Assembly (NCBI GenBank): GCA_964541075.1
Contig: CAZIPZ010000087.1
Coordinates: 1-16,658 of the forward strand
Length of the DNA: 16,658 nucleotides
From: CAZIPZ01 sp964541075
Lineage (GTDB): Bacteria > Acidobacteriota > Terriglobia > 20CM-2-55-15
Direction: 5' to 3'
In this document: positions 7,342 to 14,359 of the stretch, piece after piece
How the letters are laid out: every line of letters begins with the position of its first letter
Position numbering within the stretch: position 1 is the first letter of the stretch
The notes under the pieces: model-generated
Told to the model about the DNA's origin: nothing
Databases searched by the model: none
Seen by the model: the letters and a program-made list of their open reading frames with translations, nothing else
Translations under genes and position numbers: made by a program

Positions 7342-7800
7342 TTAACGCGGCCGAATGGCGAACAAGCGTTCGCCGTATTCAACGGGCTGTCCGTTCTCCG
7401 CGAAGACGGTGACGACTTCGCCGGCAGCTTCCGACTCAATTTCGTTCATCAGCTTCATAGCTTCAATGACGCAGAGCACGGTTCCCTTATCAACAGAATC
7501 GCCGACATTGATATATGGGTCCGAGGTCGGGGACGGCGCTCTGTAAAACGTGCCGACAATTGGAGACTTTATATAGAACAGATCGTCGGCCTCAACGGGC
7601 GCCTGGACGGGAATTGGAGGGGACGCTGGAGCGACGCTGACTGCAGCTGAAACATGGTGTGCAGCCGAAATTGTCGGATTTATGTGGTTTGAAGCCCGCT
7701 TGATCCGGAGGCGAACACCTGATTTCTCGATCTCGAGCTCCTCAATAGATTCCCTGGAGGTCACTAGATCGATGATTTCCTTCAGTTCCTTCAAGTTCAT
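7342..7800 (-). CDS. accB: Biotin carboxyl carrier protein of acetyl-CoA carboxylase
   Basis: 152 residues from the ATG at 7798-7800. It carries the biotin that shuttles CO2 from AccC to the carboxyltransferase. The N-terminal helix MNLKELKEIIDLV is typical of AccB, then a Pro/Ala-rich linker at about 42-70, then the biotinyl domain with IKSPIVGTFYRAPSP and the biotinylation motif EAMKLMNE, whose acceptor is K116. A slightly longer frame begins at a TTG at 7807-7809, but the family starts at the ATG. No good ribosome site is visible, and a likely promoter ends only about 16 nt upstream, so the transcript leader may be very short. accC follows after 14 nt. Confidence 0.95.
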   Translation of the reverse strand: MNLKELKEIIDLVTSRESIEELEIEKSGVRLRIKRASNHINPTISAAHHVSAAVSVAPASPPIPVQAPVEADDLFYIKSPIVGTFYRAPSPTSDPYINVGDSVDKGTVLCVIEAMKLMNEIESEAAGEVVTVFAENGQPVEYGERLFAIRPR

Positions 7801-7815
7801 GATCAACAACCGACG

Positions 7816-7824
7816 AGTATAGCA
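7816..7824 (-). promoter_or_regulatory. Candidate extended -10 promoter for accB
   Basis: On the minus strand, TGCTATACT matches an extended -10 (TGnTATAAT) in 8 of 9 informative and neutral positions. A weak -35 (GTCACA) lies 17 nt upstream. Transcription would begin near 7809, leaving roughly 9 nt before the accB ATG. It is the best promoter-like element in the 106-nt gap that separates the pil and acc gene groups. Confidence 0.4.
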
Positions 7825-7882
7825 GAAGTAGAAACACCTGTGACTGTCCTAACGATGGTTCCGGCAAAAATCTAGGATCTGG

Positions 7883-7924
7883 AGGTCCTGGCCCCCCGTA
7901 GTCTACTCAGGGAAGGTCCTGGCC
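7883..7924. repeat. 11-bp direct repeat at the end of the Roadblock gene
   Basis: AGGTCCTGGCC occurs at 7883-7893 and again at 7914-7924, 31 bp apart start to start. The second copy covers the last codons of the Roadblock gene and the first lies just beyond its stop. The role is unknown and chance is possible. Confidence 0.4.
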
Positions 7925-8281
7925 AAGCTCCCAGGCGGACTTCTTGAGTTCGTATCGGGCGCGGCCGATCTGATCCGTCGATCGGAAGATCACAACTACG
8001 AAATTTTCGGGTGAAATCAAACGTGCAATGGCGACCGACTTATCAGCCACCATCATGTGTTCGACGATTTTGCCGGCGCCAGTGTCTTCGGCGGTTCGGC
8101 CGGCGATTCGCAGCAGCATCGCATATTCGTGGGCAACTGCTTCGATGTCAACGCTGCTATCCGAACGGACGGAATCAACAAGACCATCGGGACCCAGAAA
8201 CAGCACTGCGCGCGAGCCCTCGAGGTTGGTCCTCAAGCGCTGCAAAACTGTTCGAACCCTGGTCTGCGTCAGTGTCGCCAA
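7907..8281 (-). CDS. Roadblock/LC7 (MglB-like) domain protein
   Basis: 124 residues, about the size of a single Roadblock/LC7 domain. The pattern fits: helix 1 to about residue 20, strand RAVLFLGPDGLVDSV at 24-38, a long central helix with DIEAVAHEYAMLLRIAGR, a strand with EHMMVADKSVAIARLIS at 74-90, then NFVVVIFRSTDQIGRARY and a C-terminal helix. Such proteins dimerise and control small Ras-like GTPases; MglB is the GTPase activator for MglA in polarity and pilus control in Myxococcus. It follows pilQ by 6 nt and begins at TTG (8279-8281), with an in-frame stop just upstream. Co-transcription with pilMNOPQ suggests a pilus function. No MglA-like GTPase is in the window. The exact family member cannot be decided from sequence alone. 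Confidence 0.8.
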   Translation of the reverse strand: MATLTQTRVRTVLQRLRTNLEGSRAVLFLGPDGLVDSVRSDSSVDIEAVAHEYAMLLRIAGRTAEDTGAGKIVEHMMVADKSVAIARLISPENFVVVIFRSTDQIGRARYELKKSAWELGQDLP

Positions 8282-8287
8282 ACGCCT

Positions 8288-10306
8288 TCAGCGCGCCTGA
8301 GGTTCCGCGGGCGCTGCCTCTTGGATCGGCATGACGGCGCTTATCGAATCCTGAGGTTTGATTCGAGGAGTAATAAAAAACAAAAGTTCCGACGTGCTCT
8401 TGATGGTGCTCGTGTTCTTAAACAAATGCCCAATCACCGGAAGACTTCCCAATCCCGGCACTTGGCGAATGTTCACAGAATCGCTGTCCACAAGAATTCC
8501 GCCGATTGCAGCGGTGCCTCCGTCGGGAATCAGAACCTGGGTTTGTGCACGCTGCGTCGAAACCGACGGAATGCCGTTTACGGCCCTAGCAAAATCCGGC
8601 TGGCTGTTTTCAATGGAGACAGTCAGGAGGATCGTGCCGGCCTCAGTGATCTGCGGCGTAACCTGCAACTGCAAAGAGAAGTTCAGGAACTGGACAGACA
8701 CTGTATTGTTCACATTTGTCTGGACCGGAATCTGCGTTCCTTGCGAAACGACAGCAGCCTGATTGTTTTGGGTCGTCACCTTCGGTCGCGAAATCAATTT
8801 CGCGGTTCCCCGAGCTTCTGCAGCCGTGATGATTTCGTCCAGAATCACATCGCCGCCGGATTGAAGCAAAAATGAGAGCCCCGACGTGGCGGCGGCCGGG
8901 AAATTGGATAACAAGGGAATACCATTTCCCCCCGAGACGGCGCGAGGGGGCGGCGTGCGATCAAATGGACTCGCATTTCGCGGCGCGCCGGTCAGGATAT
9001 TCCCTCCTCTGTTTCCCAGCACGAAACCCAGTTGGTTGCCGATATCACGAGAGAACGATTTGTTCGCCGAAAGCAACCGTGCTTCGATTTCAACCTGCTG
9101 GGCAGGGGTGTCCAGGAAACGGACCATCTCATCTACTTTTGAGAACTGGGATGGCGTATCCGAAATTATCAGCGCATTGCGGCGAGCATCCTGAATGATT
9201 GCCCCTCGGGGGGAAAGAAGCCCCTGGAGAGTCGCTGCAGCCGAGTCCGATTTAACGTAGTTCAAGACGAATGTGCGTGTCTGCAGCTCGGCCGCTTGCT
9301 CCTGAGCATCCCGCAATGCTTTGCGCGCCTGTTCCTCACTTTGCAGCGTGGAATTCGTGGCGATTCGCAGCACGTTGCCCTGAAGCTGGCCTCCGAACTG
9401 GTAGTTGCGCAATACGATGTCCAGCGCCTGGTCCCACGGGACATCCGTCAACTTCAAAGTAATCGTTCCCGCCACGTTCGGGTCCAAGACGATATTCAAC
9501 CCGCTAATCTCTCCGATCAACCTGAAGAAATCTTTGACATCGAAATCTCGCAGATCGAGCGAAATGATTTCTCCGGAATACTGCTCGGTCGGAACCGGGT
9601 TCGCTAGGGGCGCCTGCGGCGTCATTGGCGGAGCCACAGTAATGTTTGTTTGCGCCAGTTGAAGCGGCCGGGCCGCCATAGCCAAAGGCATCACCGCACT
9701 GGCCTGCATCGCCGAGGCTAGCGTCATCAAAGGTTCCGTCGCCGGGCTCAATGCGGGCTGGGGAGGTTCCGGGGCAACAGGAACCCAATCGCTCCTGAAC
9801 ATTGGCGAACCCAGATCTACCTTAGGAAAGCTTAGAGGTTCTGCAAATTTCACTGTCTCGGGCAAGCCCGCCGTTTGATTCAGAGGAGCGCTGACAGTTT
9901 CACCGAAAACAATGCGAACCACGCCATCTGGATCATCAAGAACCCTGTACGGAACACCTGCCATGAGATCAAACACGATCCGGGTCGCCTGCCGTCGCCG
10001 GTCGCTGAAAAGAGATGCCCGAACACGCTCGACCCCCAAGTTATTGATCAACTTTTCCTTGAAACCAACTTCGCTTTGAATTCCATGGAAATCGATCACG
10101 AGCCGACGCGGCGAATTCAATTCGAAGTACGTGTACTTCGTATGCGAAGTCGCTGTGATCCTGACTTCCATTGACTGCCCGTCCGCGTTAAATGAGACAT
10201 CTTTAACGACAGTGGTTTCCTTCGAGGAAGCGCCGTTTACGGTCAGCGTGGATATCAGCAACACCAACGCGACCGCTAGGAACTTCCTGGATGCAAAAGC
10301 TCTCAT
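8288..10306 (-). CDS. pilQ: Type IV pilus outer-membrane secretin
   Basis: 672 residues. PilQ forms the ring-shaped outer-membrane channel through which the pilus fibre passes. Order of parts: signal peptide at 1-26; an AMIN peptidoglycan-binding domain at about 35-135 (RRLVIDFHG, RIVFGE); a long Pro/Ala/Met-rich linker at about 165-245; a secretin short domain at about 248-318 (LDLRDFDVKDFFRLIGEISG); a NolW-type N1 domain at about 342-400; and the secretin core at about 405-650 with AEARGTAKLISRPKVTTQNN, VPGLGSLPVIGHLF at 616-629 and a C-terminal LLFFITPRI. A Gly/Pro-rich stretch at 430-470 lies where the gate region is expected. Only one AMIN domain is seen. The ATG overlaps the pilP stop as TAATG. 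Confidence 0.96.
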   Translation of the reverse strand: MRAFASRKFLAVALVLLISTLTVNGASSKETTVVKDVSFNADGQSMEVRITATSHTKYTYFELNSPRRLVIDFHGIQSEVGFKEKLINNLGVERVRASLFSDRRRQATRIVFDLMAGVPYRVLDDPDGVVRIVFGETVSAPLNQTAGLPETVKFAEPLSFPKVDLGSPMFRSDWVPVAPEPPQPALSPATEPLMTLASAMQASAVMPLAMAARPLQLAQTNITVAPPMTPQAPLANPVPTEQYSGEIISLDLRDFDVKDFFRLIGEISGLNIVLDPNVAGTITLKLTDVPWDQALDIVLRNYQFGGQLQGNVLRIATNSTLQSEEQARKALRDAQEQAAELQTRTFVLNYVKSDSAAATLQGLLSPRGAIIQDARRNALIISDTPSQFSKVDEMVRFLDTPAQQVEIEARLLSANKSFSRDIGNQLGFVLGNRGGNILTGAPRNASPFDRTPPPRAVSGGNGIPLLSNFPAAATSGLSFLLQSGGDVILDEIITAAEARGTAKLISRPKVTTQNNQAAVVSQGTQIPVQTNVNNTVSVQFLNFSLQLQVTPQITEAGTILLTVSIENSQPDFARAVNGIPSVSTQRAQTQVLIPDGGTAAIGGILVDSDSVNIRQVPGLGSLPVIGHLFKNTSTIKSTSELLFFITPRIKPQDSISAVMPIQEAAPAEPQAR

Positions 10307-10824
10307 TAGTCTTCTCCTGGCGTGGGACGAACTTTCCGCTCAATCTCCCTCGGAGGTTCAGTGCTCTGTCTTCCGGTAGGCGTTAAAATAAACACTACGC
10401 CATCCGCCCGAATCTCCTTGATCACTCCGTCAAACAAGGCGTCGCCTTTGTAGACAAAATAGGTTCTGCCTCCCGGCGCTGTAAGAACGGCAACGTTCAT
10501 GTTCGGTTCTTTCGAAGTTACGACTCCTGCGAGTACTGCTTCATTAATGAGAACCCCCTTCAATCCGGGAGGTCTCACAACCGGTACATCAGGCTCTTTC
10601 GGCTTTGGCTTCGGAACCGGGTTGATAAATGGGTCGCGCCGACCGCGAGCGTCGTACCTGTAACCTTGGGGCACAGCAAGCACAGGTGGAGGCTCCACCT
10701 CCGGTTGCTGAGCCTGCGGTGCGGCAGGCGGGTTCTGCACAAGCATCGCCGACAACGGCAGGGCGAAGCCGGCGGCGAGGGTGCAAACAGCGATGAGACT
10801 TCTATGCTTCATTTTCAAATTCAC
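10306..10824 (-). CDS. pilP: Type IV pilus alignment protein PilP
   Basis: 172 residues. PilP is the periplasmic component that links the PilN/PilO inner-membrane pair to the PilQ secretin. An N-terminal hydrophobic segment at about 9-27, a Pro-rich linker with VPQGYRYDARGRRDPFINP at about 50-68, and a compact beta domain at about 85-155 (GLKGVLINEAVLAGVV, TYFVYKGDALFDGVIKEI) fit the PilP/HR domain. Unlike classic PilP, which is a lipoprotein, there is no lipobox: the only early cysteine (residue 14) lies inside the hydrophobic core, and the segment ends in LPLSAM. I use the GTG at 10822-10824 because it overlaps the pilO stop as GTGA. The ATG at 10810-10812 is an alternative. Confidence 0.88.
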   Translation of the reverse strand: MNLKMKHRSLIAVCTLAAGFALPLSAMLVQNPPAAPQAQQPEVEPPPVLAVPQGYRYDARGRRDPFINPVPKPKPKEPDVPVVRPPGLKGVLINEAVLAGVVTSKEPNMNVAVLTAPGGRTYFVYKGDALFDGVIKEIRADGVVFILTPTGRQSTEPPREIERKVRPTPGED

Positions 10825-11438
10825 TTCGCCGGTGAGGGCGGTGGAGCAGTACTCGCGATCTGTTCCTCGCGGTACACAAAAGTGGTTGCCGTATAGGTGG
10901 CGCCAACGCTGGACGTTGCTGCCGCCTCCCCTTCAGTCGCGCGAGCCTGCAACCTGAGAGTGCCGATGTTTACGATTCGAGGCAGTTGCCGAATGCGATC
11001 CAGGAAGGCTCCCATGCTGTGAAACGTGCCCAGGACTTCCATATCGATTGGCCACTCGGTATACACCTCGTGATCGATGGCGGGTCTCGGACCAACTCGC
11101 AATATGCGCAGCGATGATGAACTGGCCGCCTGCTGAACGCTACGCAAAATCTGATCGGTTTCCTTCTCCTGAGGGAGAATGGATTTCAATGTTTCCAACT
11201 TTGCTTCCAACTCCTGGGCTTCCTTCTTGAACTGTGCAAATACCCTTTGCTGAGCAATGCTCTTGGCGATCGTTGCCTGCAGTTCCGAAAGCGCTGCTTC
11301 CTTGGCAGTGATTTCGTCTTGAATGGGTGTGAAGAACTGGTACGAAACCAGATACAGAAAACCCCCGCAAACTCCGGCCACGACAAGGATTTGGTAATAC
11401 CATTTGAGCTTTTGAAAGTCCTTAAAGTCGACAGCCAT
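10821..11438 (-). CDS. pilO: Type IV pilus alignment protein PilO
   Basis: 205 residues with the standard PilO layout: a short cytoplasmic N-terminus (DFKDFQKLKWYYQ), one transmembrane helix at about 14-36, a periplasmic coiled coil at about 42-95 ending near LPQEKETDQILRSVQQAA, then a ferredoxin-like domain with DMEVLGTFHSMGAFLDRIRQ typical of the family, and a Pro-rich tail. PilO pairs with PilN in the inner membrane and passes signals between PilM and PilP/PilQ. Its ATG overlaps the pilN stop as TAATG, and its stop overlaps pilP as GTGA, which argues for coupled translation and fixed ratios. Confidence 0.93.
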   Translation of the reverse strand: MAVDFKDFQKLKWYYQILVVAGVCGGFLYLVSYQFFTPIQDEITAKEAALSELQATIAKSIAQQRVFAQFKKEAQELEAKLETLKSILPQEKETDQILRSVQQAASSSSLRILRVGPRPAIDHEVYTEWPIDMEVLGTFHSMGAFLDRIRQLPRIVNIGTLRLQARATEGEAAATSSVGATYTATTFVYREEQIASTAPPPSPAK

Positions 11439-12040
11439 TAGTTCCCTCCTGCAGGCACTGCGGTTTCAGGCGCGCTCGGGCGCACTGGCGGCGAGAATTC
11501 GCAGCTCATTGCGAATGTGAAATTGCCCTGACTGTCCTGTGCATTAACGAGGTTGATGTTTCGGAAATAACCCGTCGCTTCCAGATTGGAAACAAAATCC
11601 GCGATAGCATTCACCGAAGTTCCGGTGCCTGACATTGTGAGCACCGTGTTGTTTTGATCGAGATTGGAAAGCCACACATATTGCGTGCGTTCGATCGCCT
11701 CGCTCAAAATGTCCAGCGATACAACCGGACTCACCTGATTGCGCTTGAGACCCTCAATCACCTTAACCCTGTTTTCAAGCGCCTTCTTCCTGGCTTCGTA
11801 GATCTGATCCTGTTTGATGATGGCCTCAAGCTGCGCTTTCTGCGCCTCGGCTTGAGCGATCTGCCCCGTCAATTCCTCGCTTCTGGAGGTCAAAGCCATG
11901 TACGTCCAGACGCCATAGGCTATGGACGCCACAACAATCAGCCCTAGCACGATAGGCATGGCATTGGCCGGCATTGCGAGTTTCGCGCCGGTTTTTACAA
12001 CTTTCTTCCTCTTTGCGCCCGTTAAGTTAACTTTGATCAT
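11438..12040 (-). CDS. pilN: Type IV pilus assembly protein PilN
   Basis: 200 residues. The N-terminal peptide MIKVNLTGAKRKK corresponds to the conserved INLLP-type tail that docks into PilM in the cytoplasm, although the LLP is replaced here by LTG. A transmembrane helix follows at about 28-50, a coiled coil at about 52-97 and a periplasmic ferredoxin-like domain with DILSEAIERTQYVWLSNL and FVSNLEATGYFRNINLV. A Pro-rich tail ends the protein. PilN forms a heterodimer with PilO. Its ATG overlaps the pilM stop as ATGA. Family membership is secure from the layout and the position in pilMNOPQ. Confidence 0.93.
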   Translation of the reverse strand: MIKVNLTGAKRKKVVKTGAKLAMPANAMPIVLGLIVVASIAYGVWTYMALTSRSEELTGQIAQAEAQKAQLEAIIKQDQIYEARKKALENRVKVIEGLKRNQVSPVVSLDILSEAIERTQYVWLSNLDQNNTVLTMSGTGTSVNAIADFVSNLEATGYFRNINLVNAQDSQGNFTFAMSCEFSPPVRPSAPETAVPAGGN

Positions 12041-13095
12041 TGATCAAACCCCCTTAACGCCAAACCCAATGCAACAGCGAGCGCGGGCCCGAAGGATCTG
12101 ATCTTCGCCTTGTCCACCTTCGCGCCGACGGCGACGGACTTGAACGGATCCATCACTTCGGTCGGATAACCGAACGTCTCTTGTATTTTGTCCGGAAGTC
12201 CAAGCAAGTGGGACGTCCCACCGCTGATGACGATCCGGTTGATCGTTTCGGACGGATAAGTCTCTTTGAAAAAGTCGAACGTTTTCTGGAGCTCCATCAC
12301 AAGCATGTCCGTGATCGACTCGAGCAGCGGCTGCACCATTTCGGCTTCCGATGTGCCGCCCTTTCCGAGTTTGAGATCCTCAGCTTCCTGAAAGTTCAGC
12401 TGCAATTCTTTTTGCAGAATATCGGTGTACTGATTCCCGCCAACCGAAACGTCGCGGATGAACAGAGGCATGCCCGCTTTCGTGATGTTGATGTTCGTCA
12501 ACGATGCACCAATGTTCAGCAACGCAATCGTCGACAAGGGATCGGCCGAATAGTTGGCTTCGTATGCGTTCTGGAGAGCGAAGGCGTCAATGTCGACAAC
12601 CTCTGGACTGCGTCCCGCAAGACTGATGACGTTGGTATGGTTCTGGATCTTGTCCTTCTTGGCCGCCACAAGGACTACTTCGATTCCCGGATCGTCCGAC
12701 GCGGTCGTTCCAGGCCCGACCACCTGATAGTCGAGATTCACTTCGGAGATTTCAAACGGGATATATTGCTCGGCATCGAATTGGATGGACGCTTCCACTT
12801 CTGCTTCGGACGCGGCAGGCAATACAACCCTCTTCACAATGACGGAATGCCCCGAAACTCCGGTGGCAACACCCTTCGGTTTGAATTTTCCGTTTGTCAG
12901 GGTCTTCTTGATCGTGTCTGCAACCAGCGGCGCGTCGACGATAGCGCCATCCACAACGGCATCCGGACTTAAGGACTGATAGGCGAAGCCGATCACCTGA
13001 TAGCCCTTCCTCGATTTTGTGACTTCGATCGCTTTTACGGCGCTCGAACCGATGTCGACGCCTACGAGCGGTTTACCTTTTCTGAAAAGCGACAT
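12037..13095 (-). CDS. pilM: Type IV pilus assembly ATPase PilM (actin-like)
   Basis: 352 residues, the usual PilM length. It is a cytoplasmic, FtsA-like actin-fold protein that binds the PilN tail and ATP. Phosphate-1 motif LVGVDIGSSAVKAIEV at 10-25, phosphate-2 ALLNIGASLTNI at 191-202, and adenosine motif VISGGTSHLLGL at 289-300 are all present, and the text FDAEQYIPFEISEVNLDYQV at 106-125 is characteristic. The ribosome site AAAGAGGT lies 8 nt before the ATG. Directly upstream by 17 nt is a small HTH gene, so this is the second gene of the transcript. The stop overlaps pilN. Confidence 0.96.
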   Translation of the reverse strand: MSLFRKGKPLVGVDIGSSAVKAIEVTKSRKGYQVIGFAYQSLSPDAVVDGAIVDAPLVADTIKKTLTNGKFKPKGVATGVSGHSVIVKRVVLPAASEAEVEASIQFDAEQYIPFEISEVNLDYQVVGPGTTASDDPGIEVVLVAAKKDKIQNHTNVISLAGRSPEVVDIDAFALQNAYEANYSADPLSTIALLNIGASLTNINITKAGMPLFIRDVSVGGNQYTDILQKELQLNFQEAEDLKLGKGGTSEAEMVQPLLESITDMLVMELQKTFDFFKETYPSETINRIVISGGTSHLLGLPDKIQETFGYPTEVMDPFKSVAVGAKVDKAKIRSFGPALAVALGLALRGFDQ

Positions 13096-13112
13096 GCGCT
13101 GCGACCTCTTTA

Positions 13113-13343
13113 CTATCCTTTAACTGTGGTTTTCACCATCCGCCGTCCAGGCCGTGGATCCAACACTCTTTCGCTCTTTCGCTCCATCCATCGGTCCAAA
13201 AGATCTTTTTTGAACCGCCATCGATTGCCCAGCTTGAAAGCCGGAATCTTAGCCTCGCTCAGATACTTGTAAAGCGTGTCCGGAGAGATCCCCAGGTATT
13301 GGGACGCCTCGCGCAGTGTCATTACTTCCTTTAATCTTTCCAT
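13113..13343 (-). CDS. Small excisionase/BldC-type HTH DNA-binding protein
   Basis: 76 residues, almost entirely a winged HTH of the MerR-like excisionase type (HTH_17): VMTLREASQYLGISPDTLYK as the helix-turn-helix at about 7-26, then KLGNRWRFKKDLLDRWM as the wing and last helix at about 37-53. The basic tail may also contact DNA. It lies 17 nt before pilM on the same strand, so it probably heads the pil operon and may regulate it. Despite the family name there is no integrase, att site or phage gene nearby, so an excision role is unlikely. BldC-like regulators have the same size and fold. The target is unknown. Confidence 0.85.
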   Translation of the reverse strand: MERLKEVMTLREASQYLGISPDTLYKYLSEAKIPAFKLGNRWRFKKDLLDRWMERKSERVLDPRPGRRMVKTTVKG

Positions 13344-13486
13344 TGTCTCTACCCTGTCTCTCCAATAGATCCGGGCGTCTGTTCCCCGGTCCTACCGCCT
13401 GTCAGTGGGTTTTTGCTAATACTTAGCCTGTTTTACTGGCAGTCTTTCCGTTCTCTTACCCGTTTTCTGGAAAGGAGGCTATCAGT

Positions 13487-13543
13487 GTGACCAGCGTATT
13501 ACAAGAATTTTGTGAGTTCAGGGACCTGAGCTGTCCCCAATGA
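13487..13543 (+). CDS. Possible 18-residue leader-type mini-ORF
   Basis: GTG at 13487-13489 opens 18 codons ending at TGA 13541-13543. It is preceded by AAAGGAGG (13471-13478) with an 8-nt spacer, a ribosome site better than that of most annotated genes in the window. The encoded peptide contains LQEFCEFRDLSCPQ. Its 3' codons are also the hairpin GGGAC-7 nt-GTCCC, and the palindrome AACGCTAGCGTT starts at its stop. This resembles a leader peptide or an attenuator about 120 nt upstream of pirin. It is too short for coding statistics and may not be translated. Confidence 0.3.
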   Translation: MTSVLQEFCEFRDLSCPQ

Positions 13544-13554
13544 ACGCTAGCGTT
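13543..13554. promoter_or_regulatory. 12-bp perfect palindrome
   Basis: AACGCTAGCGTT is fully self-complementary and lies in the divergent promoter region. It could be a dimeric regulator site or a small stem at the end of the mini-ORF. No second copy was noticed nearby. Confidence 0.35.
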
Positions 13555-13665
13555 TAAAGGTGTGTCCTTCACCTGCGGCTGTCGAGATATCCGCGGCCGC
13601 CGGGTTAATCTCTCACCGTGACATCCAAACCTTGCAAGAAATTCTGTAATTATTAAGGATGATTC

Positions 13666-14355
13666 ATGATCACAATCAGGCGCGGTAATGAGCGCGGCCA
13701 TGCCAACTACGGATGGCTTGAGACGTATCACACATTCTCATTCGACACGTATTACGATCCAGCTCACATGGGTTTCCGAACTCTGCGAGTGATCAACGAG
13801 GACCGTGTCGCTCCCGGAAATGGGTTTCCCACCCACCCTCACCGCAACATGGAGATCATTACCTATGTGCTGGAGGGTGCATTAGCGCACAAGGACAGCA
13901 TGGGAACCGGCTCCGTCATTCACCCCGGAGAAATCCAGCGAATGACGGCTGGAACCGGCGTCACTCACAGCGAATTCAATCATTCAAAAACAGCATCGGT
14001 TCACTTCATTCAGATCTGGATTCTGCCGGAGGCCGATAACATTCTTCCGAGTTATGAGCAGAAATCATTCGACCCCGAGAATCTTCGAGGAAGCTTGAAA
14101 CTCATCGCCGGATCGAATCCCACTCACGGAGCCGTTAAAGTCCATCAAGATGTCCAACTCTTCGCAACGATTCTGGATGGTAATTTCGTTAAGCACAGCC
14201 CTCAGAGTCACAGACATGCTTGGATTCAGGTCACTCGCGGAGTCGTCGATATCAATGGACTGAAACTTGAAGCAGGAGATGGCGTGGCCGTCAGCAATGA
14301 AGGCGAGTTGATCCTCGGCGGCAATGGCGAGTTGCTCCTGTTTGATCTCGCGTAG
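13666..14355 (+). CDS. Pirin family bicupin (quercetin 2,3-dioxygenase-like)
   Basis: 229 residues, two cupin domains. The N-terminal cupin carries the metal ligands in their usual places: H57 and H59 in PTHPHRNMEI, H101 and E103 in GTGVTHSE, the same numbering as E. coli YhhW, a quercetinase. The second cupin, from about residue 140, ends in GELLLFDLA and lacks an obvious metal set, as in YhhW. The likely activity is oxygenation of quercetin-type flavonols or a stress-linked regulatory role; substrate is not readable from sequence. ATG at 13666 has AAGGA 6 nt upstream. It is the only full-length plus-strand gene in the window, divergent from the pil operon and convergent with htpG. Confidence 0.92.
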   Translation: MITIRRGNERGHANYGWLETYHTFSFDTYYDPAHMGFRTLRVINEDRVAPGNGFPTHPHRNMEIITYVLEGALAHKDSMGTGSVIHPGEIQRMTAGTGVTHSEFNHSKTASVHFIQIWILPEADNILPSYEQKSFDPENLRGSLKLIAGSNPTHGAVKVHQDVQLFATILDGNFVKHSPQSHRHAWIQVTRGVVDINGLKLEAGDGVAVSNEGELILGGNGELLLFDLA

Positions 14356-14359
14356 GGGA

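Larger units (their letters stand above)
13344..13665. other. 322-bp divergent intergenic region, pil operon / pirin
   Basis: Holds the promoters for the minus-strand pil operon and the plus-strand pirin gene. No convincing sigma-70 or sigma-54 box could be picked on either strand. Visible structure: a ribosome site AAAGGAGG (13471-13478) leading an 18-codon frame; a hairpin GGGAC/GTCCC (13521-13537); a 12-bp palindrome AACGCTAGCGTT (13543-13554); and a hairpin AGGTG/CACCT (13558-13574). The pirin ribosome site AAGGA lies 6 nt before its ATG. Confidence 0.5.

Noticed and set aside
8057..8875. 272-codon plus-strand open frame opposite pilQ and the Roadblock gene
   Set aside because: It lies antisense to two genes with clear family motifs, and its translation shows no recognisable domain or ribosome site.
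12181..12972. 263-codon plus-strand open frame opposite pilM
   Set aside because: Antisense shadow of a strongly supported gene; the composition is rich in Arg, Val and Phe as expected for a mirror frame.
13344..13500. Sigma-54 promoter or c-di-GMP riboswitch ahead of the pil operon
   Set aside because: No GG-N10-GC element of the right form and no GEMM-like conserved core could be found on the minus strand.
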